Shown here: positions 1 to 12,434 of the stretch, piece by piece
How positions within the stretch are numbered: the stretch's first letter is position 1
Layout: each line of letters opens with the position of its first letter
Program-made: the position numbers and the translations under genes
The notes under the pieces: model-generated
Database searches by the model: none
Told to the model about the DNA's origin: nothing
The model's input: only the letters and a program-made list of their open reading frames with translations
Origin: Macrotrachela quadricornifera
Taxonomy: Eukaryota; Rotifera; Eurotatoria; Philodinida; Philodinidae
NCBI GenBank assembly: GCA_022393335.1
Contig: JAJEKB010020753.1
Span: 406,743 to 470,742 of the forward strand
Direction of reading: 5' to 3'
Length of the DNA: 64,000 bases

Positions 1-519
1 ATACTTTTACATAGAAAATATGCGCTTTTTTCTCCTTTGTCTTCAAAATTCCAACTTAACCTGAACCTTTTTTCCCCAATTTTTTATATGGATTTTGTAG
101 CGTATGAAATTCTCTACAAGATGCATTATACTAGAGTTTCCTACTCGACTTTTAAAGTCCTCAAAAATGGCTTCTAATACAAACAATCGCATAAAAAAGT
201 CAGAATTTTTTCCAAAACGCTTGTTTTTACTATGATGATCCCCGCTCAGGAAATTTAAAAATAGACATTCTCGTACAATTTGATGAGTTCTTTCAAATAA
301 GACATCGCTTGAAAAAAAAAGCGAAGTTATAAGCCAAATACTGATCAGACACCCTTTATATTTCTATATCAGTAGCTCCGTCAAAAAACATTCTGAATGT
401 CTAAAAATTTATTTCATAATCTTGGTTTTCTTCAAGGAATCGAGTGAAATTAATAAGAAGATGTTTCCTTTCTGATCATGTGACAGCGATTCTCGATGGA
501 ATCTCTCTTAAGAAAATAT
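1..519. other. Intergenic AT-rich stretch
   Basis: No credible coding region. The segment around 240-360 resembles the non-coding end of a mariner copy, but no second inverted repeat is visible in the window, so it is not annotated as an element. Confidence 0.3.
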
Positions 520-3201
520 CTAACGTCTTCTTGAAAACATTATTTCTCTAATTGTAGTAATATTATTTTGTTGATTATGAATAATATAATTGAAAATAGT
601 AAAAAATAATTTAATAATAATTGGTAAAAATAAATGTAGAACAACATTAAAACCTCCAATAAATCCAAGAATTGTTGTTAAAATATATATTAAATTTAAT
701 TTTGTTTGATAACTATATTGACATGTTAAAGGATTACAATAATTAAAATACGATTGAAATGAACTTTGATTATACCATGATTTAATAAATAAATTATGAG
801 ATAAAATTTCAATTGTTTCATATTGATTATTATTTAATAATAATGATGAAGAATTAAGTATAGAAAAATGAATTGATGTTTGAGTTGAATTAATAAATTT
901 TGTTATTTGAGAAAGACATTCATTTTTATAAAAACATTCTAATGTTGAAATAAAAAGTGATTGAAGTGGATACCATGTTTGAAACATTCCTGGAATAATA
1001 TACTTTATATTATTTTCATTTATTATTGTTTGTCTATAACATTGATATGTTGATAATGAAACACAAATACATCCATAATCTGTTGTCATATTACAACCAG
1101 GTCTATCATTTGAATGATAATGAAAAGTAATTGAAAAAAACATTGGATTATTTAAATCCGACCATTCAATATACTCAAATCGAGAATTCATTGGTGTTAT
1201 AAATTGATTTATATCAAAATTTGTTTTTAATAAATTTAATGTACGTTGAAATGATTCAGGTACAGTTCTTTTAAATTCTTCTATAGTTAAATCAATTTGT
1301 ATTTGAAATGTTTGAGGATTAAGTAATTGATTTGTTAGAAATTTTGTTTGATAAAATGATTGAAGTGCATCTTCAATTGTTTTATTAGCCATTAAACATA
1401 ATGTTGATAAAAGTTGAAAATGAAATCGAGATTGATAACGTATATCACGTGTTAGAAGATTTAAAGATGATGATCCAATAAATTGAATATTAATCCAATC
1501 AGAAGATATAAATTGACTTGTACATATTTCATGATATTCAGGTTTAATATAAGATATTAATTGTTTATCTATTGCTGGTTTATTACATGGACATTGAAGT
1601 GTTAAGGAATATTTATCATAAAGTTGAATAAAATTTTCTAATGTTGGAGATTGAATAGTAACAAGAATTGTTTGTGATTTTAAAGAAGTAAATAATGTTA
1701 AAATGGCTATAGCAAAAAATAATAAAATTAAATAGATTCGTGTTGTATAACGTTGTTGTTGAAGAATATTTTCATTTTGTGATGGAGGAGCACTATGAAA
1801 TAAATTTAATTCAATTAATTTTTTTTTTATTAATTGTAAAAATTCTTTTATACGATCAGTTGGAGAAACTATTAAAAGAAAAATATTTTATTAGAACATA
1901 TGAATGTATAAAATTAATAACATTAATTTACTTCTCGGAACTTCAATTTCTATATTTTGTCTAATGATTCTTTTTCGTTTAAGAAAAATTTTTAATATAA
2001 ATGGCCAGATATTCATAATAAAAAAAGGTACAAGAATTTTAAATATTGATGATAAACCACCAAATAAACTAATTATTGTTGTTATTATAAATAATGTATC
2101 ATAATGTTCAGTTATTGTATATTGACATATATCTGGTGCACAATGTTTAAAATATTGTTGAAAAGATGTTTTATTCGACCAATGTGTAACAAACATTTGA
2201 CTAAGTAAGAATTCAATTGTTGAATTTGAATTTGAAGAATTTAATTTTTTATATTTATTTATTGAATTTGTTAATATATTAATAAATGTTTGATTATAAA
2301 AAATTTCAAGTGTTGATTTAAGAAGTGCATTTAACATATAACAACCTATTTTAAATCCAGGTATTGTATCATTTTGAAATGTTGCAAAACCCATACATGT
2401 TGTAGCAGTTGAACTTGAACATGTACATATTGAACCATCGAATGATATATAACTTTTTCCATAATAAGATAAACTTTCTTCAATATCAAATAAATATTGT
2501 ATCATAGGTAAAACACTTGTTACTGAAGCACCAGTCATAAATAAATTTTGTGCTGTTATATCTTGAATTAAATTTAATGTTCTTAAAAAATCTTTTGGTG
2601 TTAAATTAATAAAATTTTTTAATAATGATGATATTTGAATTTGAAGTAATTCTTCTGATATTAATTGTGATTGAACAAATTCTCTTTGAAGAAATATTTC
2701 AATATGATATTCTATTGTTTGTTGGGTTAATTGACAAAGTTCACGAAGTGTTTTAAATTGAAATACACCTATTTTATTAAAATCTGATGATAATTGATTA
2801 TTCCAATTTAATTCATATTGAATATATAATTCATTAATATATTCATCAGAAATAAAATCACTTTGACATAATTCATGATAAAATGGTTCTATTTCAACAA
2901 ATTCTTTATATGTTATTGCTATATTTGTACAAGGACATTCTAAGAAGAATTCTTTTAATAATATTAAATATTCGATAAATGAAGGAGATTTTATTATAAT
3001 TGTATGTGTATACGGTATAACAATGTAATAAAGTCCTATTATTATGATTGATATTATAAGAAGAATTAAATAGAGACGAGTTGATCGACGTTCATTTCGT
3101 ATAATGATTTCATCTTCACTACCACTCGTAAATAGATTTAATTGAAATAAATGAGACTTTAAAAATGAATAAAAAAACTTCAAATGATCGTAAAATGGCA
3201 T
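520..3201 (-). CDS. Tandem-duplicated cysteine-rich membrane protein (two homologous halves)
   Basis: Two exons: 3201-1932 and 1868-520, joined by a 63-bp intron (GTAAAT..TTTAATAG). Exon 1 ends in phase 1 and exon 2 supplies the missing two bases, giving an unbroken 872-aa frame. Each half has the same plan: a basic N-terminal helix, a hydrophobic segment after TRLYLILL / TRIYLILL, a CPC motif, a cysteine-containing ectodomain with N-glycosylation sites, and a C-terminal hydrophobic segment (ILTTILGFIGG in half 2, FIITTIISLFGG in half 1). The topology suggests a surface ectodomain held between two membrane anchors, twice over. Function is unknown. From memory, proteins of this style form a large family in bdelloid rotifers. 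The alternative is two adjacent genes, the second using an unseen first exon; the in-frame intron favours one gene. An AG acceptor just upstream of the first ATG leaves open a lost 5' exon, since a palindromic element begins 100 bp away. Confidence 0.7.
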
Positions 3202-3300
3202 TAGTTTTATTTCAATACCAATCTAAAATATAATTGAAGAACTATCATCGTTATCTAATCAGTAAACATCTATAGGTTCGTGTTTTCTAGATTCACATTA

Positions 3301-4773
3301 GGGGTGTCACTTTAACTTTGAAAATACTTTGTTAAAGTTTAAAGTTTGTAGTAAAACTTTAAACTTTAACCGTTAAAGTTAAAGTAACCCACTTTACGAC
3401 TTTGACTTTGATTTTTCAAAGTTTAAAGTGAGGTGTTAATACACCTTAAGGTCCTCAAGTCCTATACATAATCGCGATATGCATAGGTCCTCAACTACTA
3501 TTTAATAGAGGTATCCTTACATCCTCAACTACTATATTATGGGGCTACCCTTAGGTCCTCATCTACTATACTACGAGGGTACCCTTGGGTCTTCATCCAC
3601 TATACTATAGAAGCACCCTTAGGTCCTCATCTACTATACTATGGGGATACTTTTGAGTCCATAAGTCCTATATTATAGAGGTATCCTTGGGCCCTCAGCT
3701 GCTATACTATAGGGGTACTCTTAGGTCCTCAAGTGCTATGCTATAGAGGTGCCATTAGATCCTCGAATTAGGGATGACATCATATATTGACTTTACTAGT
3801 GACTAAGTACCTATTGTAAAATGTTGTTGGCTGCTTCCGTTTTTCAATTAGTTGAAAAACGGTCCAATCAGATGGCAGCAAATTGTTACTCGCTTATTTC
3901 CTTGGTAAGCATGGAAGATTCTATGAGGACTTTTGTAGAGCACCCTCAATAACCTCAAATTGGCCCGAATAACCCTCTGATGCGCCCTTATCTTGATGGC
4001 GAAAAAACGCCTCAAAATCTGATTGGCTGTTACAAAAGTTTCAACCAATCGAATTTCGAGGCAGTTTTTCTCCATGAATATAAAGATGGAACATATGGTT
4101 ATTCGGGCCAACTTGTAGCTATCCAGGGTACTCTACAAAAGTCTTCATAGAATGTTCCACGGTTACCAAGGAAATAGACGAGTTACAGTTTCCTGCTATC
4201 TGATTGGCTGTTACAAAAGAGTTTTAGCCAATCAGATTTCGAGGCGTTTTTTCACAATCAAGATAGGGACGCATCATAGGGTTATCCGGGCCACTTTGAG
4301 GTTATCGAGGGTGCTCTACAAAAGTCCTCATAGAATCTTCCATGGTTACCAAGGAAATAAGCTAGTAACAATTTGCTGCCATCTGATTGGACCGTTTTTC
4401 AACTAATTGAAAAACGGAAGCAGCCAACAGCATTTTACAATAGGTACTTAGTTACTAATAAAGTCAATATATGATGCCATCCCTAAGTCGAGGATCTAAT
4501 GGCACCTCTATAGTATAGCAGTTGAGGACCCAAGCGTACCCCCATGGTATAGTACTTGAGGACTCAAGGGTACCCCTATAGTATAGTGAATGAGGACGTA
4601 AGAGTACCCCTATAATATAGCAGTTGAAGACCTAAGGGTACTCCTATTACATGGGACTTGAAAACCTTAAGGTGTATTAATATCTCACTTTAAACTTTGA
4701 AAAATCAAAGTCAAAGTCGTAAAGTGGGATACTTTAACTTTAATGGTTAAAGTTAAAGTTAAAGTGACAGCCC
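3301..4773. mobile_element. 1.47-kb palindromic (foldback) element with minisatellite arms
   Basis: The two ends are inverted copies (GGGGTGTCACTTTAACTTT at left, GGGCTGTCACTTTAACTTT at right as reverse complement), and the complementarity runs through almost the whole element to a centre near 4037. TA dinucleotides flank both ends (3299-3300, 4774-4775), as for Tc1/mariner-type insertion. Each arm carries a run of degenerate units of about 35 bp with the core CCTCAACTACTATACTATAG. Inner arms contain smaller repeated blocks with CTGATTGGCTGTTAC. There is no transposase, so it is non-autonomous. The short open frames inside (about 84-87 aa) are mirror copies of one another and not genes. Confidence 0.85.
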
Positions 4774-4775
4774 TA

Positions 4776-5440
4776 AGTGGGTATGGCTTGTTTAAAGCAA
4801 CTTATCGAAGAAGATCCTCGATTCACTTTAAGGTGTTTAGCAGGGCAGCTTGACTGCTCTCATACTGTGATGAAAAACCATCTGAATGAGTTAGGAAAGC
4901 CATGGAATTGTGGAATTTAGATACCCTACGAGTTATCCTCACATCAGCTTTAATACAGGATTGATGTTTGTATACATTTAATAACATCTCACTGCAACTA
5001 CGAATGGTTCCACAATCTTATCACTGCCGATAAGAAATAAGTATTGTACATTAACTATATACACAGACGACAGTGGCTCAGCGCTGGTCAAAGAAGCGTA
5101 GTAATATCTATGAGTGATTTGCATTGCAAGAAGGTGATGCTAAGCGTTTGGTGAGATGTCAGTTGGATTATTTATTGGGAAATTCTTCCAAATGACTCCA
5201 CCATCACTGCTGATTTCTACTATCAACAATTAGTAGCATTTATTATTTGCATGATAGCACAAGATCCTATATTGCAAAGTCGATTCGTGAAAAATTATTG
5301 AAGCGCGGATGGATTACTACTCCTCATCCAACTTATTCTCTTGACTGTAAACACTCATTTTGTTTCATTACTTTCCTCCCAGACTTATTTTCTTCCATAC
5401 ATTACGTCCCTACTCCTTTTATAATATGATCGGCTAGTTT
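4776..5440 (+). pseudogene. Degenerate mariner transposase fossil
   Basis: Conceptual translation, with several stops and frame shifts, gives recognisable mariner blocks in order: an HTH-like stretch (DPRFTLRCLAGQLDCSHTVM), HLNELGK, ELSSHQ, a KKVMLSVWW block, a TITADFYYQQL block, and a trace of the PHPTYS region near 5325. A short open frame (5247-5429) covers the last part. The N-terminal portion is missing and the copy starts directly at the edge of the palindromic element, so that element may have inserted in or beside it. Not functional. Confidence 0.7.
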
Positions 5441-5600
5441 CAATGAAAACAGTGACATCTCTTCTACCACATAATTCACATAAAAATTGCTTTGTTTTGA
5501 TTATAATATCGTTGTATTCGTTATTTAGTCCGAAATCTTACGTATTCACTCTGTGTACTCTATATTTAGCTCTCTTCATACTAAACTGGCGGATCGCATT

Positions 5601-6556
5601 CATTTAGCCGACAATCATTTCACCGACTGATTGTTTCACCGACAGGTGCTATTCACCGACAAAAAGCCAAATTTAGAAAAATTCAACATTCAAGTACTGC
5701 AGTGTTATTCACTTTTATTTTCTTCTTTTCTGTCATCGGTTATATTATGTAGATAACGCATACAAAATATACATATAAATGTACCTCTTCTGTTTCTTCT
5801 TCTTCTTCATCTCATGTATTTTTCAACAATTTTGCCTGTTATGACCTGCCTCGTCATTAGATGTGATCATAAGGATTTTTTCCTTTCGTATATATGACAG
5901 GCAAGGAAAAAAACCTTCACACACATATGATAGAAAGGGAAAAATTCTTGTGATCACATCTGATGAAGATGTAGGTCATAACAGGCAAAATTGTTAGAGA
6001 ACACATGAGGTGAAGAAGAAAAGGAAAGCGAAGAGGTACATATATGTGTATATTTTGTATGCGCCATCTATATAATTAGCCGGGGATGGTGTAGTGGCTC
6101 TATGCGTCTGATTGCCAGATACTGAAAGTTCGATTCCTTCCCCCGACTCGCTTTCGTTGGTATCACGATTGGTGGTAATGGAAGAATAGAAAAAACAAAC
6201 AACAATGCCAATTATGTCATTGCTGTCTTACCAAAGTTTCGTTTCTGTGTGTTTATTTTCTGTTCACTGTATGTTATCATCATCCTATCCTTCGATTCTT
6301 TCGTAAACGTCCGTAACAATTTGCAAAATAACCAAAAAAACATGGGACGTCATGAAATAGATAAAGCATAATTTAAAAAAAAAATCTATATAATATAACC
6401 GATGACAGAAAAGAAGAAAATAAAAGTGAACATCACTGCAGTACCACTGAATGTTGAATTTTTTTAAATTTGACTTTTTGTCGGTGAATAGTACCTGTCG
6501 ACGAATGGTACCTGTCGGTGAAACAATCAGTCGGTGAAGTGATGTCGGTGAAATGA
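5601..6556. mobile_element. Palindromic non-autonomous element with ACCGAC terminal repeats
   Basis: The left end (5601-5760) and right end (6395-6556) are inverted repeats built of several copies of TTTCACCGACA, followed by shared sequence through the CTGTCATCGGTTATATTAT block. Between them 5757-6066 is itself an inverted repeat centred near 5905 (ACAAAATATACATATA / TATGTGTATATTTTGT). The right arm is interrupted by a SINE; removing it and one copy of its target duplication restores the arm. No coding capacity. Superfamily not assigned. Confidence 0.75.
6077..6383 (+). mobile_element. tRNA-derived SINE, complete, with 11-bp target duplication
   Basis: A tRNA-like head (about 6079-6149) contains a Pol III A box (TGGTGTAGTGG, 6087-6097) and B box (GTTCGATTCC, 6128-6137) with an acceptor-stem-like GCCGGGG / CCCCGAC pair. 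An unrelated body follows and ends in an A-rich tail at 6372-6383. The identical 11-mer ATCTATATAAT flanks it at 6066-6076 and 6384-6394, the mark of target-primed retrotransposition. The anticodon arm pairs poorly, so this is not a working tRNA. The body needs a LINE partner for mobilisation; none is in the window. Confidence 0.82.
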
Positions 6557-9167
6557 CTCGGACCCGGGATCTTATCTCTGCCAGAACGTTAGCGACAAGT
6601 GGTAGATCGTGGTGGTGAATACATATTTAAAAATTAGTTGTGTCCTTAGAGCGGAAAAATAAAAATAAAATTTTAGAAGAAAACGTCAAAAATTTGTGAA
6701 CAATCTAATATTTGTCTCGATGTTAAGATTATTCGTGAATAATCACTCATTTACATTTTATGGAAATAATGAACATTGCCTAAACAATTACTCGATATGT
6801 TTCATAAATTCATCACCGGAAATTAAAAAGAACGGTTAAAAATGGCGCATAAACTGTATCTGATCACAGCCCGTAAACGGTGTCGAGTAAAATGTCTCAT
6901 AATATATCCGTATCTCTACTATTTATTGATATTCGTATTCAAAAAACATAAGATCTCTATAAAATCATCATTTTTGATCGGTTTACTGCCGTTTATAGAC
7001 TAAAGAGGAAAAAAGTTGTATAGCTACGTATATATGTCAAGTTTTTGGAAAATCTTTCGATTATAATTTTTTACCAGATCGATCTTAATACATAATTATT
7101 TCACAGTTTAGATAAATATACTTGGCTTGACAAACCAACATAATTGTCATTGAAATCCTTGAGATATACTTGAGAAGCTTCTCTGGTAAGAAAGAGATAA
7201 CAATTTCACAATTTGTTTCTTCATAAAAAATTATAATAACATTTTCATGTTTTTTAATGTAGTTGGATAGGAAAACATCTATGAGAAACTTTTTAATAAA
7301 TAACTCACATTTGCTTTTTATTCAATATTCTTAAAACAGCATAGTTATTTTTCCTTTAAAAACACAGTTCACTGAAGGAGAACTTAAGTTTAAATTTTTC
7401 TAAATGTATTCATTTTTTTATTAACATACAGAATATAAAAAAGGCAACCGTTGAAATAATCATTGAAATGATGCCAAAAGCAGAAAAGCATCAAGCGCAA
7501 CAGAAGACAAAAGCTTAACAACAACACCTTGTATATATATATATAATTGCTAGAGATGTAATGTTTTTTTTAGAGATAGACATTCTTTCAAATTCAAATG
7601 ATTAATGAGAAGAATTAAGAATGTTAAATAATTCTCTGCAATCTTCGTAGTTAAAATAAGTTATTAGTGCTTTTTTTTAAATATTATTTTTAACCTTCAA
7701 TCAATTTGAGAGTTCTGTAGTAAAAATGACGTCATTTTAACGATTTTTATTTTTTATATAATCTTTAAAATTTTATAATTATAAAAGTAATTTAAAATAT
7801 GAACATAATTCCTTTTTCTTAATGATGAAAATATTCTGTTGATTCTATTGTAGAAACTTGAGAAAAAAAATATTAATTTTAGTAAAACGCTTTCCATAAA
7901 CCAAAATCATCATAATTGAAACTAAACAAGAAGCTATATAAAGACACGCATCAAAAGGATTTTTTCAAGAAAAAAAATTTTATTTTGTCAAGCAGAATAA
8001 GAAATATGTTGAATATATTTTTAATGAATATTTTTCAGTATTATTACAAAATAAATAGTTGATTGTGTTTTTTTTCTCGAAATCAATATTATAAAAATTA
8101 TTGGAAACATTAATTAAACTAATGATAACAAGTCATCATATCTTGCTTATTTTGACTATTAGTATTAATCAAGTTGATAAACTTCTATTCTATAGATAAT
8201 ATTGATCATTATCTGTTTCAAAAAACATTCAATTGCTAGAATAATTGAAACTAATTATCTAAGAGTCTATTTCGCATTCATCATCTTTGTGTACTGATCA
8301 GTACGTATATAATTATCACTTATATTAACAATAATGTTTTCATCAAACTTTTATATGAAATTTATTTAATGATAACTAATTAATTTCACTTGAGGTTAAT
8401 AAGTAACATGGATTGGAGCGATCCACTAAGTCCCTTGACTGTAGAAAGTCTTCGACAGTCTATTTTTCTGTCTTTCTAAGGATGATGAAATCTGATTTAT
8501 AGTCTTCCTGGGATGCTGAAATTTGATTAGATGTCATTCTGGCAGTGCCAAAATCTTATTGGATAGTTGGTAGTTCCAAAATATGATCAGCTGGATTCGT
8601 TCTTGCGGAGAAACATACAGCTAATTTCGGGATTTAGGCCCTAACGACAAACAAGGAAACAAGGGCACGCCCATAGTATAGGGATTGAGGACCCAAGGCA
8701 TAGTGAAAAGTCAGGCGGACATATGCAAAAAATATTCTTTTCCAGAATCTAACTGTTTGCGCAGATACATGCATATGCGATTTATCATCTCCTGAAATAG
8801 CGGTTCTCCAAGTTTTATAGTGTCCAAGAAAAAAGTCTGTCAAGGCTTGTGTTCAGAAATCAGCATAAAACAACAAAGTCAAGACGTAGAGCACCACACA
8901 GTGGGAAATAGCGGCGGCGCCAGGAATTTAGACTAGGTTGGGCTCAGCATTATTGAATCTTTACACATTAAAAATGGTGGTCTAAGCTGTTTTCAACTCT
9001 TAGGTTCATCAAAAAATTTTCTTCTCAATATTAAATAAACAATATACATGTATATATAGGACTGGCCAGTCTGACCGGAGGTCCCAGTTTTATTTCTGCT
9101 GAACAACTGCTATTTATTATTAGAAACATATGATTTTTTTACCAGTTATAGTATTGATAAAGAGCTA
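6557..9167. other. Non-coding AT-rich region with TE scraps
   Basis: No gene found. A fragment near 8670-8700 repeats the CCTCAAYACTATACTATGGG-type unit of the 3.3-kb palindromic element. The stretch around 8905-8945 (GCGGCGGCGCCAGGAATTT) resembles a hAT terminus but has no partner. Short TA microsatellite near 7540. Confidence 0.4.
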
Positions 9168-10055
9168 CTCTCTAAAAAAAAATCGTGTCATACTGAACCT
9201 TTTAGGGTTCTAGATCTGGGTACCATTTTAAAATCCTTTAAAGGTTCTAGCATAAAATGGTTTTAGCTCCAATCTTTTATTTGTTCTTCTAAAAATGGTT
9301 CTAGCCTGGCAAAAAAGTGCATTCAATCCGTTTAATCTAATACTTTTAGTTAATTCTATATAGGCGTAAGCAATCGACATGATACCTCCATTTGTTTTCT
9401 TTCTATTATCAGTTAGTAACCCAACCGTATTCGAGCCAAATTATCACCCTCATCGCTAAATTACTAAATCTAAAATATTCACTGTTAATGGATATCTTAC
9501 ACGAAATTATTTAGTCCCCAAAGTTGTGTTTCATTGCTCTTAAAGGACTGAATAATTTTGTATAAGACACTCATCAACAGCTAATATTTTAAATTTAGTA
9601 ATTTAGCGATGAATGCGATAATTTGGCCTAAGTACGGTTAGGTTATCAGCTGACAATAGAAAGAAAGCACATTGGGGTATCTTGTTGACTGCTCACACTC
9701 CATATCTAACCTATTACTTCTATACTTATACCACTAAACCTATCCATAATCCCTTACTTCTATACTTATTCCCCTAAATCTGTTCTTAACTCCTCATGTT
9801 TATACTTACTTCTCTCAATCTATCATTAACTCCTTATTTTTGTTCTTAACCCCCTAAATCTATACTTAGCCCTTACTTCTATAAATAATCCTTAATTCTG
9901 CTTTCAAAATGCCATGCCTGTGTTTAAGTTCTTATTTATCTATTCAAACACTTATTTCTATATCTAAACTTTTATATTTATAGGGTAACAACAAAGTTAT
10001 CGTGCAGCCTTTGATTACGAATAATTTTGGATAGGAATCAGTTAAAAGTCTACAC

Positions 10056-10455
10056 NNNNNNNNNNNNNNNNNNNNNNNNNNNNNNNNNNNNNNNNNNNNN
10101 NNNNNNNNNNNNNNNNNNNNNNNNNNNNNNNNNNNNNNNNNNNNNNNNNNNNNNNNNNNNNNNNNNNNNNNNNNNNNNNNNNNNNNNNNNNNNNNNNNNN
10201 NNNNNNNNNNNNNNNNNNNNNNNNNNNNNNNNNNNNNNNNNNNNNNNNNNNNNNNNNNNNNNNNNNNNNNNNNNNNNNNNNNNNNNNNNNNNNNNNNNNN
10301 NNNNNNNNNNNNNNNNNNNNNNNNNNNNNNNNNNNNNNNNNNNNNNNNNNNNNNNNNNNNNNNNNNNNNNNNNNNNNNNNNNNNNNNNNNNNNNNNNNNN
10401 NNNNNNNNNNNNNNNNNNNNNNNNNNNNNNNNNNNNNNNNNNNNNNNNNNNNNNN
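10056..10455. other. Assembly gap (400 N)
   Basis: Exactly 400 unknown bases, a conventional scaffolding gap. It lies between two tandem-repeat tracts inside a repetitive element, which probably caused the assembly break; true length is unknown. Confidence 0.99.
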
Positions 10456-10635
10456 CCATAATCAAAGCGTATAGTAAAGCTCTCTGAGTTCTGCATACTT
10501 AGCGCAACATACAATTTAATTCGAAATGCAGTATTTGAAAAAGATAAGCATGGGTATTGAAGAAATCAGAGATCCAATAGCAAATTATATCAGATATTAC
10601 GAATAAGTGAGCCAATCAAAAAGGTTCAAGTACCT

Positions 10636-11060
10636 TGCTCTAGAACCATTTTTGTAGAGGAAGTTCTTCATACGAAAAGTGTGGTGTGAGATAGAACCAT
10701 TCTAAACTTCTAGAACCATTTTTTATCTGTTATGACTCTCTACAAAAATGAATGGTGCCGGATGAAACCTTTTTAAATCTCTAGAACCATTCTTTATCTA
10801 TTATGGATCTTTACGAAAATAAATGATGCGAGACAAAACTCTTTTAAATCTCTAGTACCATTTGTTTATCTGTTATGATTCTTTAGGGAAAAAAATGGTG
10901 CGAGATAGAACTCTTTTGAATTATTTTGTACTTTTTCTGGTTTTTTACGAAAAAAATTGGTGCAGTATCAAACTCTTCTGAATCTCTAGAACCATATTTC
11001 ATATGTTATGGTTCTTAAAATTGTCTAAAACCTTTCGATGGTTTATTAATAAATGAACGA
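10636..11060. repeat. ~70-bp tandem array
   Basis: Six degenerate units start with TCTAGAACCATT near 10639, 10709, 10779, 10850, 10921 and 10984. Each continues through TTATCTGTTATGATTCTTTA and a GGTGCGAGATARAACTCTTTT block. No coding frame. It is part of the right arm of the surrounding TIR element. Confidence 0.8.
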
Positions 11061-11131
11061 AACCTAAAATGATTCATAATCTTGTCTAGCACCCTTAATA
11101 GTTCTGTATGGCACGCTTTTTTTTTAGAGAG

Positions 11132-12434
11132 TACAATATGGTATATTTGGCTTCTCACTTATGAATAGATCAACTTATCTGACAAGCGCCCTTGAACGCC
11201 GTGAACAGAACTTTTGGACCATCTTAAGTACTATTAAGTTTTATTAAATATTTTTTATAACTATGTTTGTTGTAAAGAAAAAAAATGAAAAGTATTTAGT
11301 TGAACTAATATGTACAGATTCTAGTAGTCTTTAGTTTGCTATAATATGTTTAAAAAAAGTAGTTATGCACATCCATATTTAATAATATCAGAATACACCT
11401 GAATAACTGTATAATTAAATCATTTTCATGATCTTATTTATTTGATTAATAATATAAAAAGAGCAAAATATTTTGAAATTAAGATTGATTTAAAAATTTC
11501 ATAAAATAAAAAAAAGTTTTTTTTTGTATTTGATTAGATAATAAGTACAAAATGGATTTTTAATATATATTTAGAATATCATTATATTTTTATTATTTGT
11601 CTTTTTGTTTAATCCTAATAAGCAGATAGGCTTGTTCATAGTTTTCTTGTTCATTTTTTATGATAGTAATATATATTTTTTGAAGAACAAAATCGTTTTT
11701 TTTTCTCTAATATGAATAATAATACTGTTGTTTTCACTTAATCATATACAAAAAATTGAATTTGTCCAATTCTAACTTTATGTAGCTAATATTGAAAATA
11801 AAATTTATATTTTATATATCCTATTACCAATGTTTAAGTTCTGCTAATTGTAGTTCATCATGAAATATAACATTTCAAGTGTATAATAACAATCTGAACT
11901 TCTTTCTTTATCTCATAAATAGTAAGAACAGGAATTATTTAAGATGATATTTATAAAGAACACTTTAAAAAAATCAAACAAAATTTATTTATTATTTTTT
12001 TTAATTAGAAGTTTTTCTATTATATTCAGAAAAATAATTTCTTTTCTTATTTTTTGTTTTGTTTGTGAAATTATTGCATCATAAAGCATAATAATTTGAT
12101 ATGTATTCAACAAAGAAAATTATCTTTGTTTATATGGACGAAATGATGATATGATATATTCATGTATTCTCTTTTACTATGTTCATATATCTTTTAACAA
12201 AAAGATCGAGACACTGATGAATATATATCCTTTGTTTGTTAGAGAACAAAGAATCAGTTATGTACTTATGTTCCCCTATAAATATCCGATCTAATTCGAC
12301 TATTTTTAATTCCATCTCTAATAAGAAAAAATAGGCGTAGAATTTAAAGATATTTTAAAGGTATGTCTATGATCAGTTTCATTTATAAAACATATTTATT
12401 ATATCTATAAATGACAAACTTTTCTTTATTCTAG
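11132..12434. other. AT-rich intergenic, nothing recognised
   Basis: Dense A/T homopolymers without an open frame, RNA gene or repeat that I can support. Confidence 0.4.

Larger units (their letters stand above)
9168..11131. mobile_element. TA-flanked TIR element with internal repeats and assembly gap
   Basis: Terminal inverted repeats begin CTCTCTAAAAAAAAA and remain similar for about 45 bp (CGTGTCATACTGAAC at left, CGTGCCATACAGAAC at right reverse complement). TA flanks both ends (9166-9167 and 11132-11133). Inside lie a 330-bp palindrome (about 9371-9702), a pyrimidine-rich degenerate tandem tract (about 9705-9990), the gap, and a 70-bp tandem array. No transposase is visible, though part of the interior is unsequenced. 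Probably non-autonomous. Confidence 0.7.

Noticed and set aside
3848..4406. Two similar 84-87-codon frames in the palindrome
   Set aside because: They are mirror images of the element's arms with no independent coding evidence.
6079..6149. tRNA gene on the basis of A/B boxes and acceptor pairing
   Set aside because: The anticodon arm has mismatches and the sequence continues into a SINE body with target duplications, so it is a SINE head.
8634..8843. 69-codon minus-strand frame
   Set aside because: No homology or splice context; overlaps a transposon-derived minisatellite fragment.
9944..10514. Long open frames across the gap
   Set aside because: They consist mainly of N; no real codons support them.
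10636..11060. Regular 70-bp repeats as a CRISPR-like array
   Set aside because: Units are degenerate along their whole length with no constant repeat/variable spacer division, and the genome is eukaryotic.
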